Assembly: GCA_947500585.1 (NCBI GenBank)
Contig: CANMSN010000003.1
Span: forward strand, 62,001 to 126,000
Reading direction: 5' to 3'
From: an uncultured Flavobacteriaceae bacterium
Lineage (GTDB): Bacteria; Bacteroidota; Bacteroidia; Flavobacteriales; Flavobacteriaceae
DNA: 64,000 nucleotides
Every line of letters begins with the position of its first letter. Position 1 is the stretch's first letter. Under the pieces are notes generated by a model. It had not been told where the DNA came from, did not search any database, and saw only the letters and a list, made by a program, of their open reading frames with translations. This document shows positions 33,965 to 43,781 of the stretch, piece after piece. The translations under genes and the position numbers were made by a program.

Positions 33965-36619
33965 TTAAAACAGCGTTATTTGTCCTTCAGAATCAGCATC
34001 ATCTTCGTTTTTTATTTGAGAATCTGAAGAAGATGAATCTTTAGTATCCTTGTTATCTGAAAGGGTTTCTTCATCAATAACCTCTAAATCATCTGCATGA
34101 ACTTCTTCAGGAGCTTCATAAGGTAAAGGATCTAAAAGATTTATCTGATTTACTTTTTCTCTTGTTAACTGGTTTCCCATAGCAGAAAGTCCTTTTACAT
34201 CAATAAATTCTTCTAAATTTATTTCTAAATTATCTTTTCTGTCTTTTCCACGTTCTTTAGCAAAAACAATTTCTGCCATGGGCTTCCAATCGGTTGAAAC
34301 AATTTCTAATTGTGAGTTTTGATGTTCAGAAATAAATAATTCTTCCTTTCCTTCCTGTTCTATTAAAAAACGTTTTACATAATAGAGTTCTTTTTCACCA
34401 TTAAAATAAATTGCAGAAATAGGTTTTTTAGGAATCCATTTTTCCATCACAATCATATCATCATCAAAATGCATAGTCACTTCTGGAGTTACTGTTTTTA
34501 TCATTCCAGATTGTGTTATAATCAATAATTTATCTTCTCCTCTAAATTCGCCAACTAATTCACCTCTACCATCAACATTTAGACGTTGTACGGTATCATC
34601 AAACCAAATTTTACGAGGCTTTAACGTTGAAACCCCTTTCTCTTTAAGCTCAATGCGCTTTATAGGGTATTTGGTAACTAAATTCCCTTTTGATACGCGT
34701 CCTTTTATTAAAATATCGGCAAAATCAATATCCCATTTTAATTTTTTTATACTACCCGCTTGTCTGAGTAAAATTGTAACAACCTCTGCTTCACCATTAG
34801 GGTTTGCTGAGAAATACAATACATTAGAACTTTTATTACCATTCGTAAGGTCATATTCTCTATCACGTGTTATACTGGTTACAGCAAAACGTTTTATATA
34901 AGATGGACCTTTACTTCCATCCCTATAAATTAAATTATAAATAGTACGCTTATCTTTCTTTTTAAATACAGCAACGTGAATAATATCTTTACCAATAAAG
35001 GTTTTGCTATCTACTTTAGTCACCATCATTTTACCTTGCTTGGTAAACACAATAATATCATCAATATCGCTACAATCACACACATATTCATCACGACGTA
35101 AAGATGTACCTATAAAGCCTTCTTCCCTATTTACATAAAGTTTAGTGTTGCGAATAATTACTTTAGTGGCATCTACATCATCAAAAGTGCGTATTTCAGT
35201 TTTACGCTCACGACCTTCTCCATAGTCCTTTTTTAATCTTTTAAAATAGGCAATTGCATAATCAATAAGGTTTGCCAAATGATGCTTTACTTCAGCAATT
35301 TGATCTTCTAAAGCGTCAATTTTTTGTTGCGCTTTATCTATATCAAACTTCGAAATACGCTTAATGCGAATTTCTGTTAAACGCACAATATCATCCTCAG
35401 TAATGGCTCGCTTTAGATGTTTTATATGCGGTTGAAGCCCTTTATCAATAGCACTAATTACACCTTCCCAAGTTTCTTCTTCTTCAATATCGCGATAGAT
35501 TCTGTTTTCAATAAAAATACGTTCTAAAGATGCAAAATGCCACTGTTCTTCAAACTCACCTAATTTTATTTCTAACTCTTGTTTTAAAAGCTGAACGGTG
35601 TTATCTGTAGAGCGACGCAACATTTCTGTAACACCAACAAATAATGGTTTATTATCCTCAATAACACAGCCTAATGGTGAGATTGACGATTCACAACTTG
35701 TAAATGCGAATAAAGCATCTATGGTTTTGTCTGGCGATAAACCAGATGGTAAGTGTATTAAAATTTCAACCTCTGCAGCTGTATTGTCCTCTATCTTTTT
35801 AATTTTAATTTTGCCTTTGTCATTAGCTTTTAAGATAGAATCTATAAGCGTTGACGTTGTGGTACCAAAAGGAATTTCGGTTATTACTAAAGTATTTTTA
35901 TCTAACTGAGAAATTTTAGCACGTACACGTACTTTCCCGCCACGTAACCCATCATTATAATTTGAAAAATCTGCTACACCAGCAGTTGGAAAATCAGGAA
36001 CAAGAGTAAACCGTTTCCCTTGCAAATGTTTTATAGAGGCATCAATAAGTTCAATAAAATTATGCGGTAATATTTTGGTAGATAAACCAACCGCAATCCC
36101 CTCGCCGCCTTGAGCTAAAAGCAATGGGAACATTACTGGCAAGTTTACAGGCTCTTTTCTGCGTCCATCGTAACTGGCTTGCCATTCTGTTATTTTTGGA
36201 TTAAAAACAACATCCAATCCAAATTTAGAAATACGTGCTTCAATATAACGAGATGCCGCAGCACGATCACCGGTTAAAATATTACCCCAGTTTCCTTGAG
36301 TATCTATTAATAAATCTTTCTGACCAATTTGAACCATAGCATCAGCAATACTTGCATCACCATGTGGGTGGTATTGCATCGTATGACCAACTATATTTGC
36401 TACTTTATTATAACGCCCATCATCCAAATCTTTCATAGAATGCATGATACGACGCTGTACGGGCTTAAAGCCATCCTCTATAGCTGGAACAGCACGTTCT
36501 AAAATAACATAGGATGCATAATCTAAAAACCAATCTTTATACATACCAGTAATTCTGGTAATGGTTTCTTGTGGTTCGTCTTGTTCGTTTGTTAAATCGT
36601 CGTTTTGGTCTTCTGTCAT
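33965..36619 (-). CDS. parC: DNA topoisomerase IV subunit A
   Basis: 884 aa. YKDWFLDYASYVILERAVPAIEDGFKPVQRR opens the winged-helix domain; the catalytic tyrosine is Y125 in AAASRYIEAR, and YHPHGDASIADAM (83-95) is the quinolone-determining region. The C-terminal half is a beta-pinwheel (about 500-800) with an acidic tail (about 830-884). The position matching E. coli GyrA Ser83/ParC Ser80 is Ala89, which I believe is normal for Bacteroidota ParC. Choice of ParC over GyrA rests on the parE partner in the same operon and on the GDAS pattern. Role: decatenation of replicated chromosomes. AGGAG precedes the ATG by 7 bp, an unusually good Shine-Dalgarno for this genome. Confidence 0.92.
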   Translation of the reverse strand: MTEDQNDDLTNEQDEPQETITRITGMYKDWFLDYASYVILERAVPAIEDGFKPVQRRIMHSMKDLDDGRYNKVANIVGHTMQYHPHGDASIADAMVQIGQKDLLIDTQGNWGNILTGDRAAASRYIEARISKFGLDVVFNPKITEWQASYDGRRKEPVNLPVMFPLLLAQGGEGIAVGLSTKILPHNFIELIDASIKHLQGKRFTLVPDFPTAGVADFSNYNDGLRGGKVRVRAKISQLDKNTLVITEIPFGTTTSTLIDSILKANDKGKIKIKKIEDNTAAEVEILIHLPSGLSPDKTIDALFAFTSCESSISPLGCVIEDNKPLFVGVTEMLRRSTDNTVQLLKQELEIKLGEFEEQWHFASLERIFIENRIYRDIEEEETWEGVISAIDKGLQPHIKHLKRAITEDDIVRLTEIRIKRISKFDIDKAQQKIDALEDQIAEVKHHLANLIDYAIAYFKRLKKDYGEGRERKTEIRTFDDVDATKVIIRNTKLYVNREEGFIGTSLRRDEYVCDCSDIDDIIVFTKQGKMMVTKVDSKTFIGKDIIHVAVFKKKDKRTIYNLIYRDGSKGPSYIKRFAVTSITRDREYDLTNGNKSSNVLYFSANPNGEAEVVTILLRQAGSIKKLKWDIDFADILIKGRVSKGNLVTKYPIKRIELKEKGVSTLKPRKIWFDDTVQRLNVDGRGELVGEFRGEDKLLIITQSGMIKTVTPEVTMHFDDDMIVMEKWIPKKPISAIYFNGEKELYYVKRFLIEQEGKEELFISEHQNSQLEIVSTDWKPMAEIVFAKERGKDRKDNLEINLEEFIDVKGLSAMGNQLTREKVNQINLLDPLPYEAPEEVHADDLEVIDEETLSDNKDTKDSSSSDSQIKNEDDADSEGQITLF

Positions 36620-36628
36620 TAAAAACTC

Positions 36629-36766
36629 CTAATTTTTTGGTTTTCCGTTAAGATATGTTCTTCCTTTTTTACGTCGTTTTTTAGCGTTATCATTAACATG
36701 CTGATGTAAATGTAAATAGTCGTAAGACCTTTTTACGCCTTCTTTTTTATTTTTATTATATAACAT
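36629..36766 (-). CDS. possible small basic protein (45 aa) between parE and parC
   Basis: ATG at 36766 to TAG at 36629. The product begins MLYNKNKKEGVKRSYDYLHL and ends RTYLNGKPKN, rich in Lys/Arg with a KKRRKKGR cluster, so it would be strongly basic and likely to bind nucleic acid. It stops 9 bp before the parC ATG and shares the operon's strand; the stop lies next to parC's AGGAG. No family recognised. Location inside a conserved topoisomerase operon makes it worth noting, but it could be chance given the low-complexity composition. Confidence 0.4.
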   Translation of the reverse strand: MLYNKNKKEGVKRSYDYLHLHQHVNDNAKKRRKKGRTYLNGKPKN

Positions 36767-36836
36767 TTAGTTTAGTTTTTGATTCTTGTTTTCCGACTAT
36801 CGTTCAAGATAATCTATGGTAAAAATCTAGTTTAGT

Positions 36837-37175
36837 TTATTTTCTTCTAATCATATATCCATTAAATGATTTAGTTGCATTCATTTGTTGTTGCCAAAAA
36901 ATAATAGGCATTACAATACTAATCGTTCCTATTGCTCCAAAAAATAACCACAAAATTATTGTTGCTAAAACACCTATTCCTACTCCAATTAATAAAATAA
37001 TGTTATTAGGCTCAGCTTTTATATCGTTTACATGCTTCTTTTCAATTTTTCCACAGTTCCCACAATTTACATTAAATTCATCTCCTTTTTCCATCTGTAA
37101 ATCAGGTCGCGTTGAAGCATTAGATTTAATAGTAATATTCTTTTTGCAAGATTTACAATATGTATATAATATCAT
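36837..37175 (-). CDS. zinc-ribbon membrane protein in the parE-parC operon
   Basis: 112 aa from the ATG at 37175, chosen because the longer frame from 37235 overlaps parE and has no conserved look. An N-terminal four-Cys zinc ribbon (YTYCKSCKKNI, C7/C10, and NVNCGNCGKIEKK, Cys pair near residue 40) is followed by two membrane helices (about 60-80 and 83-98) and a basic end (MIRRK). It lies 34 bp downstream of parE and upstream of parC on the same strand, so it is co-transcribed with both. Function unknown; the ribbon is probably cytoplasmic. Confidence 0.75.
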   Translation of the reverse strand: MILYTYCKSCKKNITIKSNASTRPDLQMEKGDEFNVNCGNCGKIEKKHVNDIKAEPNNIILLIGVGIGVLATIILWLFFGAIGTISIVMPIIFWQQQMNATKSFNGYMIRRK

Positions 37176-37209
37176 ACTAAACTGTCTTATAATCAATATA
37201 TCAGAAATA

Positions 37210-39063
37210 CTACTCTTCAATAATATCCAACTCAACTTTTAAATTATCAATAATGAATTCTTGACGTGTTGGTGTGTTTTTACCCATATAAAATGATAAT
37301 AAATCTTCAATAGACATGTTATCATCTAACATAATCGGGTCTAATCGAATATCATTACCAATAAAATGTTTGAATTCATCTGGTGAGATTTCACCGAGTC
37401 CTTTAAATCGAGTTATCTCTGGTTTTGGTTTTAATTTTTCTATGGCATTTCGACGTTCATCTTCAGAATAACAATAAATAGTTTCTTTTTTATTTCTTAC
37501 CCGAAAAAGTGGGGTTTGTAAAATATATAAATGCCCTTGTTTTATGACTTCTGGAAAAAACTGTAAGAAGAATGTAATTAATAATAACCGAATATGCATC
37601 CCATCAACATCGGCATCTGTAGCAATTACTACGTTATTATATCGTAAATCTTCAAGAGATTCCTCAATATTTAATGCGGCCTGCAACAAGTTGAATTCTT
37701 CATTTTCATAAACAATCTTCTTGCTTAGTCCATAGCAATTTAGTGGCTTTCCTTTTAAACTAAATACCGCCTGGGTATTTACATCGCGAGATTTTGTAAT
37801 ACTTCCGGATGCAGAATCTCCCTCTGTAATAAACAAAGTAGTCTCTAAATTTCTTTCGTTTTTAGTATCCCCAAAATGTACACGACAATCGCGCAATTTT
37901 TTATTGTGAAGACTTGCCTTTTTAGCACGATCTTTAGCTAATTTTCGGATGCCTGATAATTCTTTTCGCTCACGTTCTGCTTGTAGTATTTTACGTTGAA
38001 TTTTCTCTGCAGTTTCCTGATTTTTGTGTAAATAGTTATCAAGCTTTGTTTTGAGAAAATCGTTTATGTAGGTTCTTACTGTTGGTAAATCGCCTCCCAT
38101 ATCTGTAGATCCTAGCTTCGTTTTGGTCTGACTCTCAAAAACAGGTTCCATAACCTTTATTGCTATAGCACTTACAACAGATTTTCGAATATCGGAAGCG
38201 TCATAATTCTTTCCGTAAAATTCACGAATCGTTTTAACTAATGATTCTCTAAAAGCATTTAAATGTGTTCCGCCTTGTGTGGTGTTTTGACCGTTTACAA
38301 AACTATTATATTCTTCGCTATATTGTGTTTTACTGTGGGTTAATGCAACTTCAATATCATCACCTTTTAAATGAATAATAGGATATAATAAATCTGTCTC
38401 AGCTATTTTTTCAGCTAATAAATCTTTTAATCCATTTTCGCTAAAATACTTTTCTCCATTAAAAACTATGGTTAAACCTGGGTTTAAGTACACATAGTTT
38501 TTAAGCATTTTTACAATATATTCACTTCTATATTTATAATTTTTAAAGATAATTTCATCAGGGACGAAAGATACTTTAGTACCCTTTCTTCTAGATGTAT
38601 CTTCTAATAACTCTTGATTAATTAAATTACCTTGTTCAAATTCTGCAGAGGCACTTTTACTATCACGCGTAGATTCTACTCTAAAAAAAGATGACAGCGC
38701 ATTCACCGCTTTTGTACCAACACCGTTAAGACCAACTGATTTTTTAAAGGCCTTGGAATCGTACTTACCACCAGTATTCATTTTAGAAACAACATCAACT
38801 ACTTTTCCTAGAGGTATACCTCGACCATAATCTCTTACCGTTACTTTTGTACCTTGAATGGAAATTTCAATAGTTTTGCCAGCACCCATGACATATTCAT
38901 CTATAGAGTTATCTAAAACCTCTTTAAGAAGAATATAAATACCATCATCTGGCGAAGACCCATCACCCAATTTACCAATATACATTCCAGGACGCATACG
39001 GATATGCTCTTTCCAATCAAGTGAACGTATATTATCTTCGGTATATTTGGTTTCTAAAGCCAT
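37210..39063 (-). CDS. parE: DNA topoisomerase IV subunit B
   Basis: 617 aa. The GHKL ATPase domain has [15 protein letters not shown] (N box), [11 protein letters not shown] and [14 protein letters not shown]. The transducer domain contains [12 protein letters not shown]; the Toprim domain has [10 protein letters not shown] and [14 protein letters not shown] with the Mg-binding acidic triad. The C-terminal PTRQEFII segment contacts subunit A. Length and the partner parC gene downstream favour ParE over GyrB (GyrB is typically slightly longer). The 165-bp upstream gap shows no clear promoter. Forms an operon with the zinc-ribbon gene, the small basic ORF and parC. Confidence 0.93.
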   Translation of the reverse strand: MALETKYTEDNIRSLDWKEHIRMRPGMYIGKLGDGSSPDDGIYILLKEVLDNSIDEYVMGAGKTIEISIQGTKVTVRDYGRGIPLGKVVDVVSKMNTGGKYDSKAFKKSVGLNGVGTKAVNALSSFFRVESTRDSKSASAEFEQGNLINQELLEDTSRRKGTKVSFVPDEIIFKNYKYRSEYIVKMLKNYVYLNPGLTIVFNGEKYFSENGLKDLLAEKIAETDLLYPIIHLKGDDIEVALTHSKTQYSEEYNSFVNGQNTTQGGTHLNAFRESLVKTIREFYGKNYDASDIRKSVVSAIAIKVMEPVFESQTKTKLGSTDMGGDLPTVRTYINDFLKTKLDNYLHKNQETAEKIQRKILQAERERKELSGIRKLAKDRAKKASLHNKKLRDCRVHFGDTKNERNLETTLFITEGDSASGSITKSRDVNTQAVFSLKGKPLNCYGLSKKIVYENEEFNLLQAALNIEESLEDLRYNNVVIATDADVDGMHIRLLLITFFLQFFPEVIKQGHLYILQTPLFRVRNKKETIYCYSEDERRNAIEKLKPKPEITRFKGLGEISPDEFKHFIGNDIRLDPIMLDDNMSIEDLLSFYMGKNTPTRQEFIIDNLKVELDIIEE

Positions 39064-39228
39064 GTAAGTGAATAAAATTTTATGATGGAACGCTAATATA
39101 ACACAACGTTATAAAAAATAAAATAGCCGTCGCACAAAGTAATTAACAATATAATTTAATAAGTTATCAGTAAACGACACCAGTCAATTAAGATACAACA
39201 TGCTGCTCAATTTTCTAATACTAAATCA

Positions 39229-40131
39229 TTAAATTTTAGACTTTTTTAAAGACACTATTAAAATGCCAATAATGACTACCAAAGCACCAAATAATTGTAA
39301 TAACGTTAGCATTTCATCTAAGAAAATGGCTGCCAAAATTATAGTAGAAATAGGCCCAACTCCTGCAATAATTGCAAAATTTGAAGAATGAATGCGTTTT
39401 ATAGATTCTGAAACTAAAAAAGAAGGAATGACAGTTGCAAAAACAGCTATTAAAAACCCAAAGACATATACTTGCCAAGGGTGTCCAAAAATACTAGCAT
39501 CACTCACTATACTATAATGAACAAATACACAAAAACAAGAGACTATCATGGCATATGCAGTAAACTTAATAACACCAAACTTTGGAATTAACCAACCACT
39601 ACCAACCAAATAAGAAGCATATGTAATAGCACTTAATACGATAAAAAAACCTCCTAAATAAGTATTGCTACCTGAAATAACGACCTCATCCCAAAAAGCA
39701 ACAATAATACCTAAATAAGTTAATAATATAGCACTAGCCTGAACTAATGTAATTGGTTTTTTAAAAATAAACTTATTTAAAAGAACAACTATAGTTGGAT
39801 ATAAAAACAAAATGATACGTTCCAAGCTAGCTTTTATGTATGTGAGCCCAACAAAGTCGAAATAACTAGCCAAATAGTAACCTATAAATCCAAAAAAGAA
39901 TACCCAAGCATAATCTTTTTTAACTAACTCCAAATTAGTGTCTTTTTTTCTGTAAAGTATGGCTATTACTACATAAAAAGGGCAAGCAAATAGCATACGT
40001 AATAACAAAATACTTAATGCATCTACTTGATATTGATATGCCAACTTAACCATAACGGCTTTAGATGAAAATAGTACAATACCCAAAATACCTAATAAAA
40101 CACCTGAAATAAATCCTTTTTTTGAATGCAT
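39229..40131 (-). CDS. EamA/DMT-family transporter
   Basis: 300 aa from the ATG at 40131 (the TTG just upstream is rejected). Ten membrane helices in two EamA repeats: the first with GILGIVLFSSKAVMVKLAYQ and LLLRMLFACPF, the second from about residue 160 with LSAITYASYLVGSGW and ending IFLDEMLTLLQLFGALVVIIGILIV. YIKASLERIILFLYPTIVVLLN is the conserved re-entrant-like segment. Role: export or exchange of small metabolites across the inner membrane; substrate not predictable. Single gene between the topoisomerase operon and the SRPBCC gene. TACTTTCG lies close upstream as a one-mismatch -7 box. Confidence 0.92.
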   Translation of the reverse strand: MHSKKGFISGVLLGILGIVLFSSKAVMVKLAYQYQVDALSILLLRMLFACPFYVVIAILYRKKDTNLELVKKDYAWVFFFGFIGYYLASYFDFVGLTYIKASLERIILFLYPTIVVLLNKFIFKKPITLVQASAILLTYLGIIVAFWDEVVISGSNTYLGGFFIVLSAITYASYLVGSGWLIPKFGVIKFTAYAMIVSCFCVFVHYSIVSDASIFGHPWQVYVFGFLIAVFATVIPSFLVSESIKRIHSSNFAIIAGVGPISTIILAAIFLDEMLTLLQLFGALVVIIGILIVSLKKSKI

Positions 40132-40241
40132 CAAACGAAAGTAGGATTGTGAATTGAAAGGACTACTTGAAAAAATAAAGAATTACGATGTTCATCATAA
40201 TATCAAGGAATAATAAATATGACGACTAATAAAGTTCTAAT

Positions 40242-40703
40242 CTAAGATTTTGTGTTAGATTCAGCTTTCTGTTTTAATAAAGCGTTTCTTGTTTTTAAAA
40301 GATTAGTCATATACCTCTTAAGGAATAGCTTATTCGCAAGTTTCCCTAAAACTCCAAAAGGTGATTGAAAATCAAAAACATCAGTCATTACAGTTTTCCC
40401 ATTGTGCTCTTCAAACCGATGCTCGTGCCGAAAAGATTTAAACGCTCCAAAAACCATTTCATCAACAAAACGGTTTGGACTATCAAATTCAGTAATTTTA
40501 GATGTTAGATGTTGAACAATTCCAAAATGTTTGGCCTCCCAACTTACCCATTGACCAAGTTCAATTAACCCAGTCATTTTTCCTGCTACAGCAATTTCTC
40601 CTGAATGTTCTAAAGATTTTTGGTGAAAATCAATATCTCTGGCTAAATCAAAACAAGTTTGAATATCAGATTTTATTGAAGTTCTGATTTCAATTGTAGG
40701 CAT
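40242..40703 (-). CDS. SRPBCC-family (START-like) protein
   Basis: 153 aa. PTIEIRTSIKSDIQTCFDLARDIDFHQKSL is the N-terminal strand and helix of the helix-grip fold used by the group annotated as cell-division-inhibitor-like SRPBCC proteins. FGIVQHLTSKITEFDSPNRFVDEMVFGAFKSFRHEHRFEE and MTDVFDFQSPFGVLGKLANKLF follow the family closely. It probably binds a hydrophobic ligand in its cavity. No partner gene. The older name 'cell division inhibitor' comes from SulA-fused homologues and should not be taken as function. Confidence 0.88.
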   Translation of the reverse strand: MPTIEIRTSIKSDIQTCFDLARDIDFHQKSLEHSGEIAVAGKMTGLIELGQWVSWEAKHFGIVQHLTSKITEFDSPNRFVDEMVFGAFKSFRHEHRFEEHNGKTVMTDVFDFQSPFGVLGKLANKLFLKRYMTNLLKTRNALLKQKAESNTKS

Positions 40704-40897
40704 TGTACAAATAATTTATAGTATGATTTGGATTTCAAAAATAATTAAATACTTACAAAAGTACTACGGTTTTACCTTTTTATTTATTGTACACCCATAA
40801 AATTTTACATTTTATAGATAAAACCAAGAGCTGTTTTTAATTTTTTCAAAAATACAGCCTTATTTGTGAATAGTTTTTAACTAAAATATATGTTAGA

Positions 40898-41992
40898 TTA
40901 TACATTAAATAAGAAATGCATCACATCGCCATCTTTAACAATATAATTCTTGCCTTCAACACGCATTTTACCTGCTTCTTTTACCTTAGCTTCGCTACCA
41001 AAAGACACGTAATCATCATAAGCAATAACTTCGGCACGAATAAAGCCTTTTTCAAAATCCGTATGAATAACGCCTGCTGCTTGAGGCGCTGTAGCTCCAA
41101 TATCAATAGTCCAAGCGCGAACTTCTTTTACACCTGCCGTAAAGTAGGTTTGTTGGTTTAATAACTTGTAAGCAGAACGAATTAATTTTGCAGAACCAGC
41201 TTCATCTAAACCTATATCTTGTAAAAACATTTGGCGTTCTTCATAATCATCAAGTTCATTAATATCAGCTTCAGTTCCAACAGCTAGCACCAAAACCTCA
41301 GCACTTTCATCTTTCACAGCTTCTTTAACCAAATCAACATACTTATTACCAGAAACAGCGGCACCTTCATCTACATTACAAACATACATAACGGGCTTAT
41401 CGGTAATAAACTGCGCTGGTTTTACAAATTCTTCATTTTCATCATCACTAAACTCTAAAGCTCTTACAGAAATTCCTGCTTCTAATCCTGTTTTTATTTT
41501 TAATAATATAGCTTCTTCTTTTTGAGCTTCTTTGTTCCCTGTTTTTGCAGCACGCTTTACTTTATCTAGCTTTTTATCAACCGTTTCAAGGTCTTTTAAT
41601 TGCAATTCCATATCGATGGTTTCCTTATCGCGAATAGGATTTACATGACCATCAACATGCACAATATTATCGTTATCAAAACAACGTAAAACATGAAGAA
41701 TAGCATCTGTTTCACGAATATTTGCTAAAAACTGATTTCCTAAACCTTCGCCTTTGCTAGCGCCTTTTACTAAACCAGCAATATCTACAATCTCTACTGT
41801 TGCCGGTATAACACGCTCTGGATTTACTAAAGATTCTAATTTTTCTAAACGTTTGTCTGGCACATTTACAACACCAATATTTGGCTCGATAGTACAAAAC
41901 GGGAAATTTGCACTTTGTGCCTTAGCGTTAGACAAACAATTAAATAAGGTTGATTTCCCAACATTTGGTAATCCTACAATACCTGCTTTCAT
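40898..41992 (-). CDS. ychF: ribosome-associated redox-regulated ATPase YchF/Obg-like
   Basis: 364 aa from the ATG at 41992, so the protein begins [18 protein letters not shown] with the G1 loop at its usual place. The longer frame from 42016 starts with a TTG that lies inside the promoter box. [20 protein letters not shown] is G3/switch II, and NVDE replaces the NKxD of true GTPases, consistent with ATP preference. The C-terminal TGS domain has [24 protein letters not shown]. Full length. Role: translation-associated ATPase involved in stress response. Single gene, divergent from the next. Confidence 0.96.
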   Translation of the reverse strand: MKAGIVGLPNVGKSTLFNCLSNAKAQSANFPFCTIEPNIGVVNVPDKRLEKLESLVNPERVIPATVEIVDIAGLVKGASKGEGLGNQFLANIRETDAILHVLRCFDNDNIVHVDGHVNPIRDKETIDMELQLKDLETVDKKLDKVKRAAKTGNKEAQKEEAILLKIKTGLEAGISVRALEFSDDENEEFVKPAQFITDKPVMYVCNVDEGAAVSGNKYVDLVKEAVKDESAEVLVLAVGTEADINELDDYEERQMFLQDIGLDEAGSAKLIRSAYKLLNQQTYFTAGVKEVRAWTIDIGATAPQAAGVIHTDFEKGFIRAEVIAYDDYVSFGSEAKVKEAGKMRVEGKNYIVKDGDVMHFLFNV

Positions 41993-42013
41993 AATTCTGA
42001 TAATTTGCGAGTG

Positions 42014-42021
42014 CAAATGTA
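42014..42021 (-). promoter_or_regulatory. TACATTTG, candidate -7 box for ychF
   Basis: Exact TAnnTTTG match 21 bp upstream of the ychF ATG, on the coding strand. No good -33 TTG at the standard spacing. Confidence 0.35.
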
Positions 42022-42170
42022 GACAATAAAATAGAAATCTTTCACTTAGAAGTTTTAAGATTTTTTTAGATAAACATCTAATTAAAAGTTAAAATGAAAA
42101 ACAATTGATATTTAAGCTGTAACAATATTTACCTTGCTTCGTTTGAAAAGAGAATCATCAATCATTAAAC

Positions 42171-43640
42171 ATGACATTTAAAATTACATTCCTATCCCTT
42201 TTAGTAAGTTTTTCAATCTTTTCGCAAAACATTACAGCAAGACTTATAGATAAAAAAATGCAACAACCTATTCCATTTGCTAGTATAAAAACTGGTGAAT
42301 ATGACGGTGTTATAAGCAACGACGAAGGCTTTTTTACCATTCAATATAGCGATGAAAATAAAACCATAATTATTTCGTGTATGGGTTACGAAAATAAAAC
42401 CCTTAGCATAAAAGATATTAAATTACTTGATTTGGTTATAGAACTAAATGAGTCTATTAACCAACTTGATGAAATTTACATAAGTAATGGTGCGCCAAAT
42501 GCAGACTCTATAATAGCTAAGGTTAAAGCTAAACTAGCCGAAAATTATAACTTCGATTTAAACCAATACAATATTTTTCATCGTACCACAGACCATGTGG
42601 ATTTTAAAACCTTAGAGTTTGAAATTGATAAAGCATCAGACGTTAAAAGAAAACAACTAGAAAATGTAAATAATAATTTAAATGCTTTAGTTAATCAAGT
42701 AAAAAATAGCAACATGGTACAGTTTGTTGATTTTAAAGGAAAAGCATATACATTGGATAGAGACAGTATTAAAATTGAAGTGGAAAAAGCTACCGAATTA
42801 TTGGATGCTAAAAACAATTTCTCGATTGATAATATTCAAGAAAAAATGCAAACTATTATTCTTAAATATTTAGATACCACCAAAACCTACAAACTTAAAA
42901 CTGGGTTATTTACAATTGAAGATTCATTATCATTAAAAAACAATGATTCTATAAAGAAAAATGAGCATGAGCGCCAACTTTCCTATTTAAACATTCAAAC
43001 GAAATCATTATTAAAACATGCCCAGTTTTATGAAGATTCATTTTTAAACAATATTCTCAACACAAATTGGTATGATTATGAGGTTAAAGCTATAGGTACT
43101 AACAATGGAGAACTTACTTATATAATTTCATTTATTCCAAAAAAAGGAAAAGCAAAATATACTGGTGAAATTTATGTATCAGATAACACGTATGCAGTTA
43201 CCAGAACAAATTACGAATACTATAAAAATAGACATGGCGAAAAGTTGAATTTACGCTTAGTTCTTGGGGTTAAGTATAATGCCAATGTGAGTGAAGGCAC
43301 CATTATTTTTGAAAAAGATAGTAGCAATACTTATCATCCAAAATATATAAACCGCACCACAGGAAGTTACTTTTTTGTAAGCAGACCTTTAAAATTTATA
43401 GAAAATAGTAGCAACCGCTACAAAGTAAGTTTTGATTTTACAATTGAAGGAGACACCAATAATAAGGAAGAGCTTTTAATTACAGGAAACAAACCCATAA
43501 CATTATTAGATTTTCAAGCAGAAAAACAAGCAAAAAAAACACCCATACTTAAATTAAATACATACGAAAAAACAATTTGGGATAATGAGAGCGTTTTAGA
43601 GCCTTCTTTGGAGATGAAAGGCTTTAAGGTTGAAAATTAG
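42171..43640 (+). CDS. carboxypeptidase-regulatory-like domain outer-membrane protein
   Basis: 489 aa with a signal peptide (1-19, ending IFSQ). A CarboxypepD_reg-like beta-sandwich (about 20-100: ARLIDKKMQQPIPFASI, GVISNDEGFFTI, SCMGYENKTLSI) is followed by a long region with IAKVKAKLAENYNFDLNQYNIFHRTTD, the pattern of Bacteroidota surface proteins that lack the TonB barrel. The C-terminal half is beta-rich with WYDYEVKAIG and KYTGEIYVSDNTYAVTRTNYEY. It may be an envelope assembly or adhesion protein; function unknown. Standalone, divergent from ychF and convergent with the M43 protease gene. Confidence 0.8.
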   Translation: MTFKITFLSLLVSFSIFSQNITARLIDKKMQQPIPFASIKTGEYDGVISNDEGFFTIQYSDENKTIIISCMGYENKTLSIKDIKLLDLVIELNESINQLDEIYISNGAPNADSIIAKVKAKLAENYNFDLNQYNIFHRTTDHVDFKTLEFEIDKASDVKRKQLENVNNNLNALVNQVKNSNMVQFVDFKGKAYTLDRDSIKIEVEKATELLDAKNNFSIDNIQEKMQTIILKYLDTTKTYKLKTGLFTIEDSLSLKNNDSIKKNEHERQLSYLNIQTKSLLKHAQFYEDSFLNNILNTNWYDYEVKAIGTNNGELTYIISFIPKKGKAKYTGEIYVSDNTYAVTRTNYEYYKNRHGEKLNLRLVLGVKYNANVSEGTIIFEKDSSNTYHPKYINRTTGSYFFVSRPLKFIENSSNRYKVSFDFTIEGDTNNKEELLITGNKPITLLDFQAEKQAKKTPILKLNTYEKTIWDNESVLEPSLEMKGFKVEN

Positions 43641-43733
43641 TTTTCCTAAAAATTGCGGAATAAGCGAAGTTGGAATTTTCTTACCAGAAAATCAATAAGT
43701 CTTATCTTAAGTTTTAAACTTGTTATAAACAAA

Positions 43734-43760
43734 AAATTCCAAACAAAAGTTCAGGATTAA
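43734..43760 (-). terminator. weak hairpin terminator after the M43 protease gene
   Basis: AATTCCAAAC...GTTCAGGATT around AAAA, followed on the minus strand by TTTTTTG. It resembles the better hairpin at 46791-46819. Confidence 0.45.
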
Positions 43761-43781
43761 TTGTATTCATGCGTCTATAAT

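Noticed and set aside
37176-37235. Longer N-terminus (20 residues) of the zinc-ribbon protein in the parE-parC operon
   Set aside because: It overlaps the end of parE and adds residues unrelated to the zinc-ribbon domain; ATG 37175 is the better start.
41993-42016. TTG start giving ychF eight extra residues
   Set aside because: The TTG is part of the TACATTTG promoter box and the family begins at [14 protein letters not shown].
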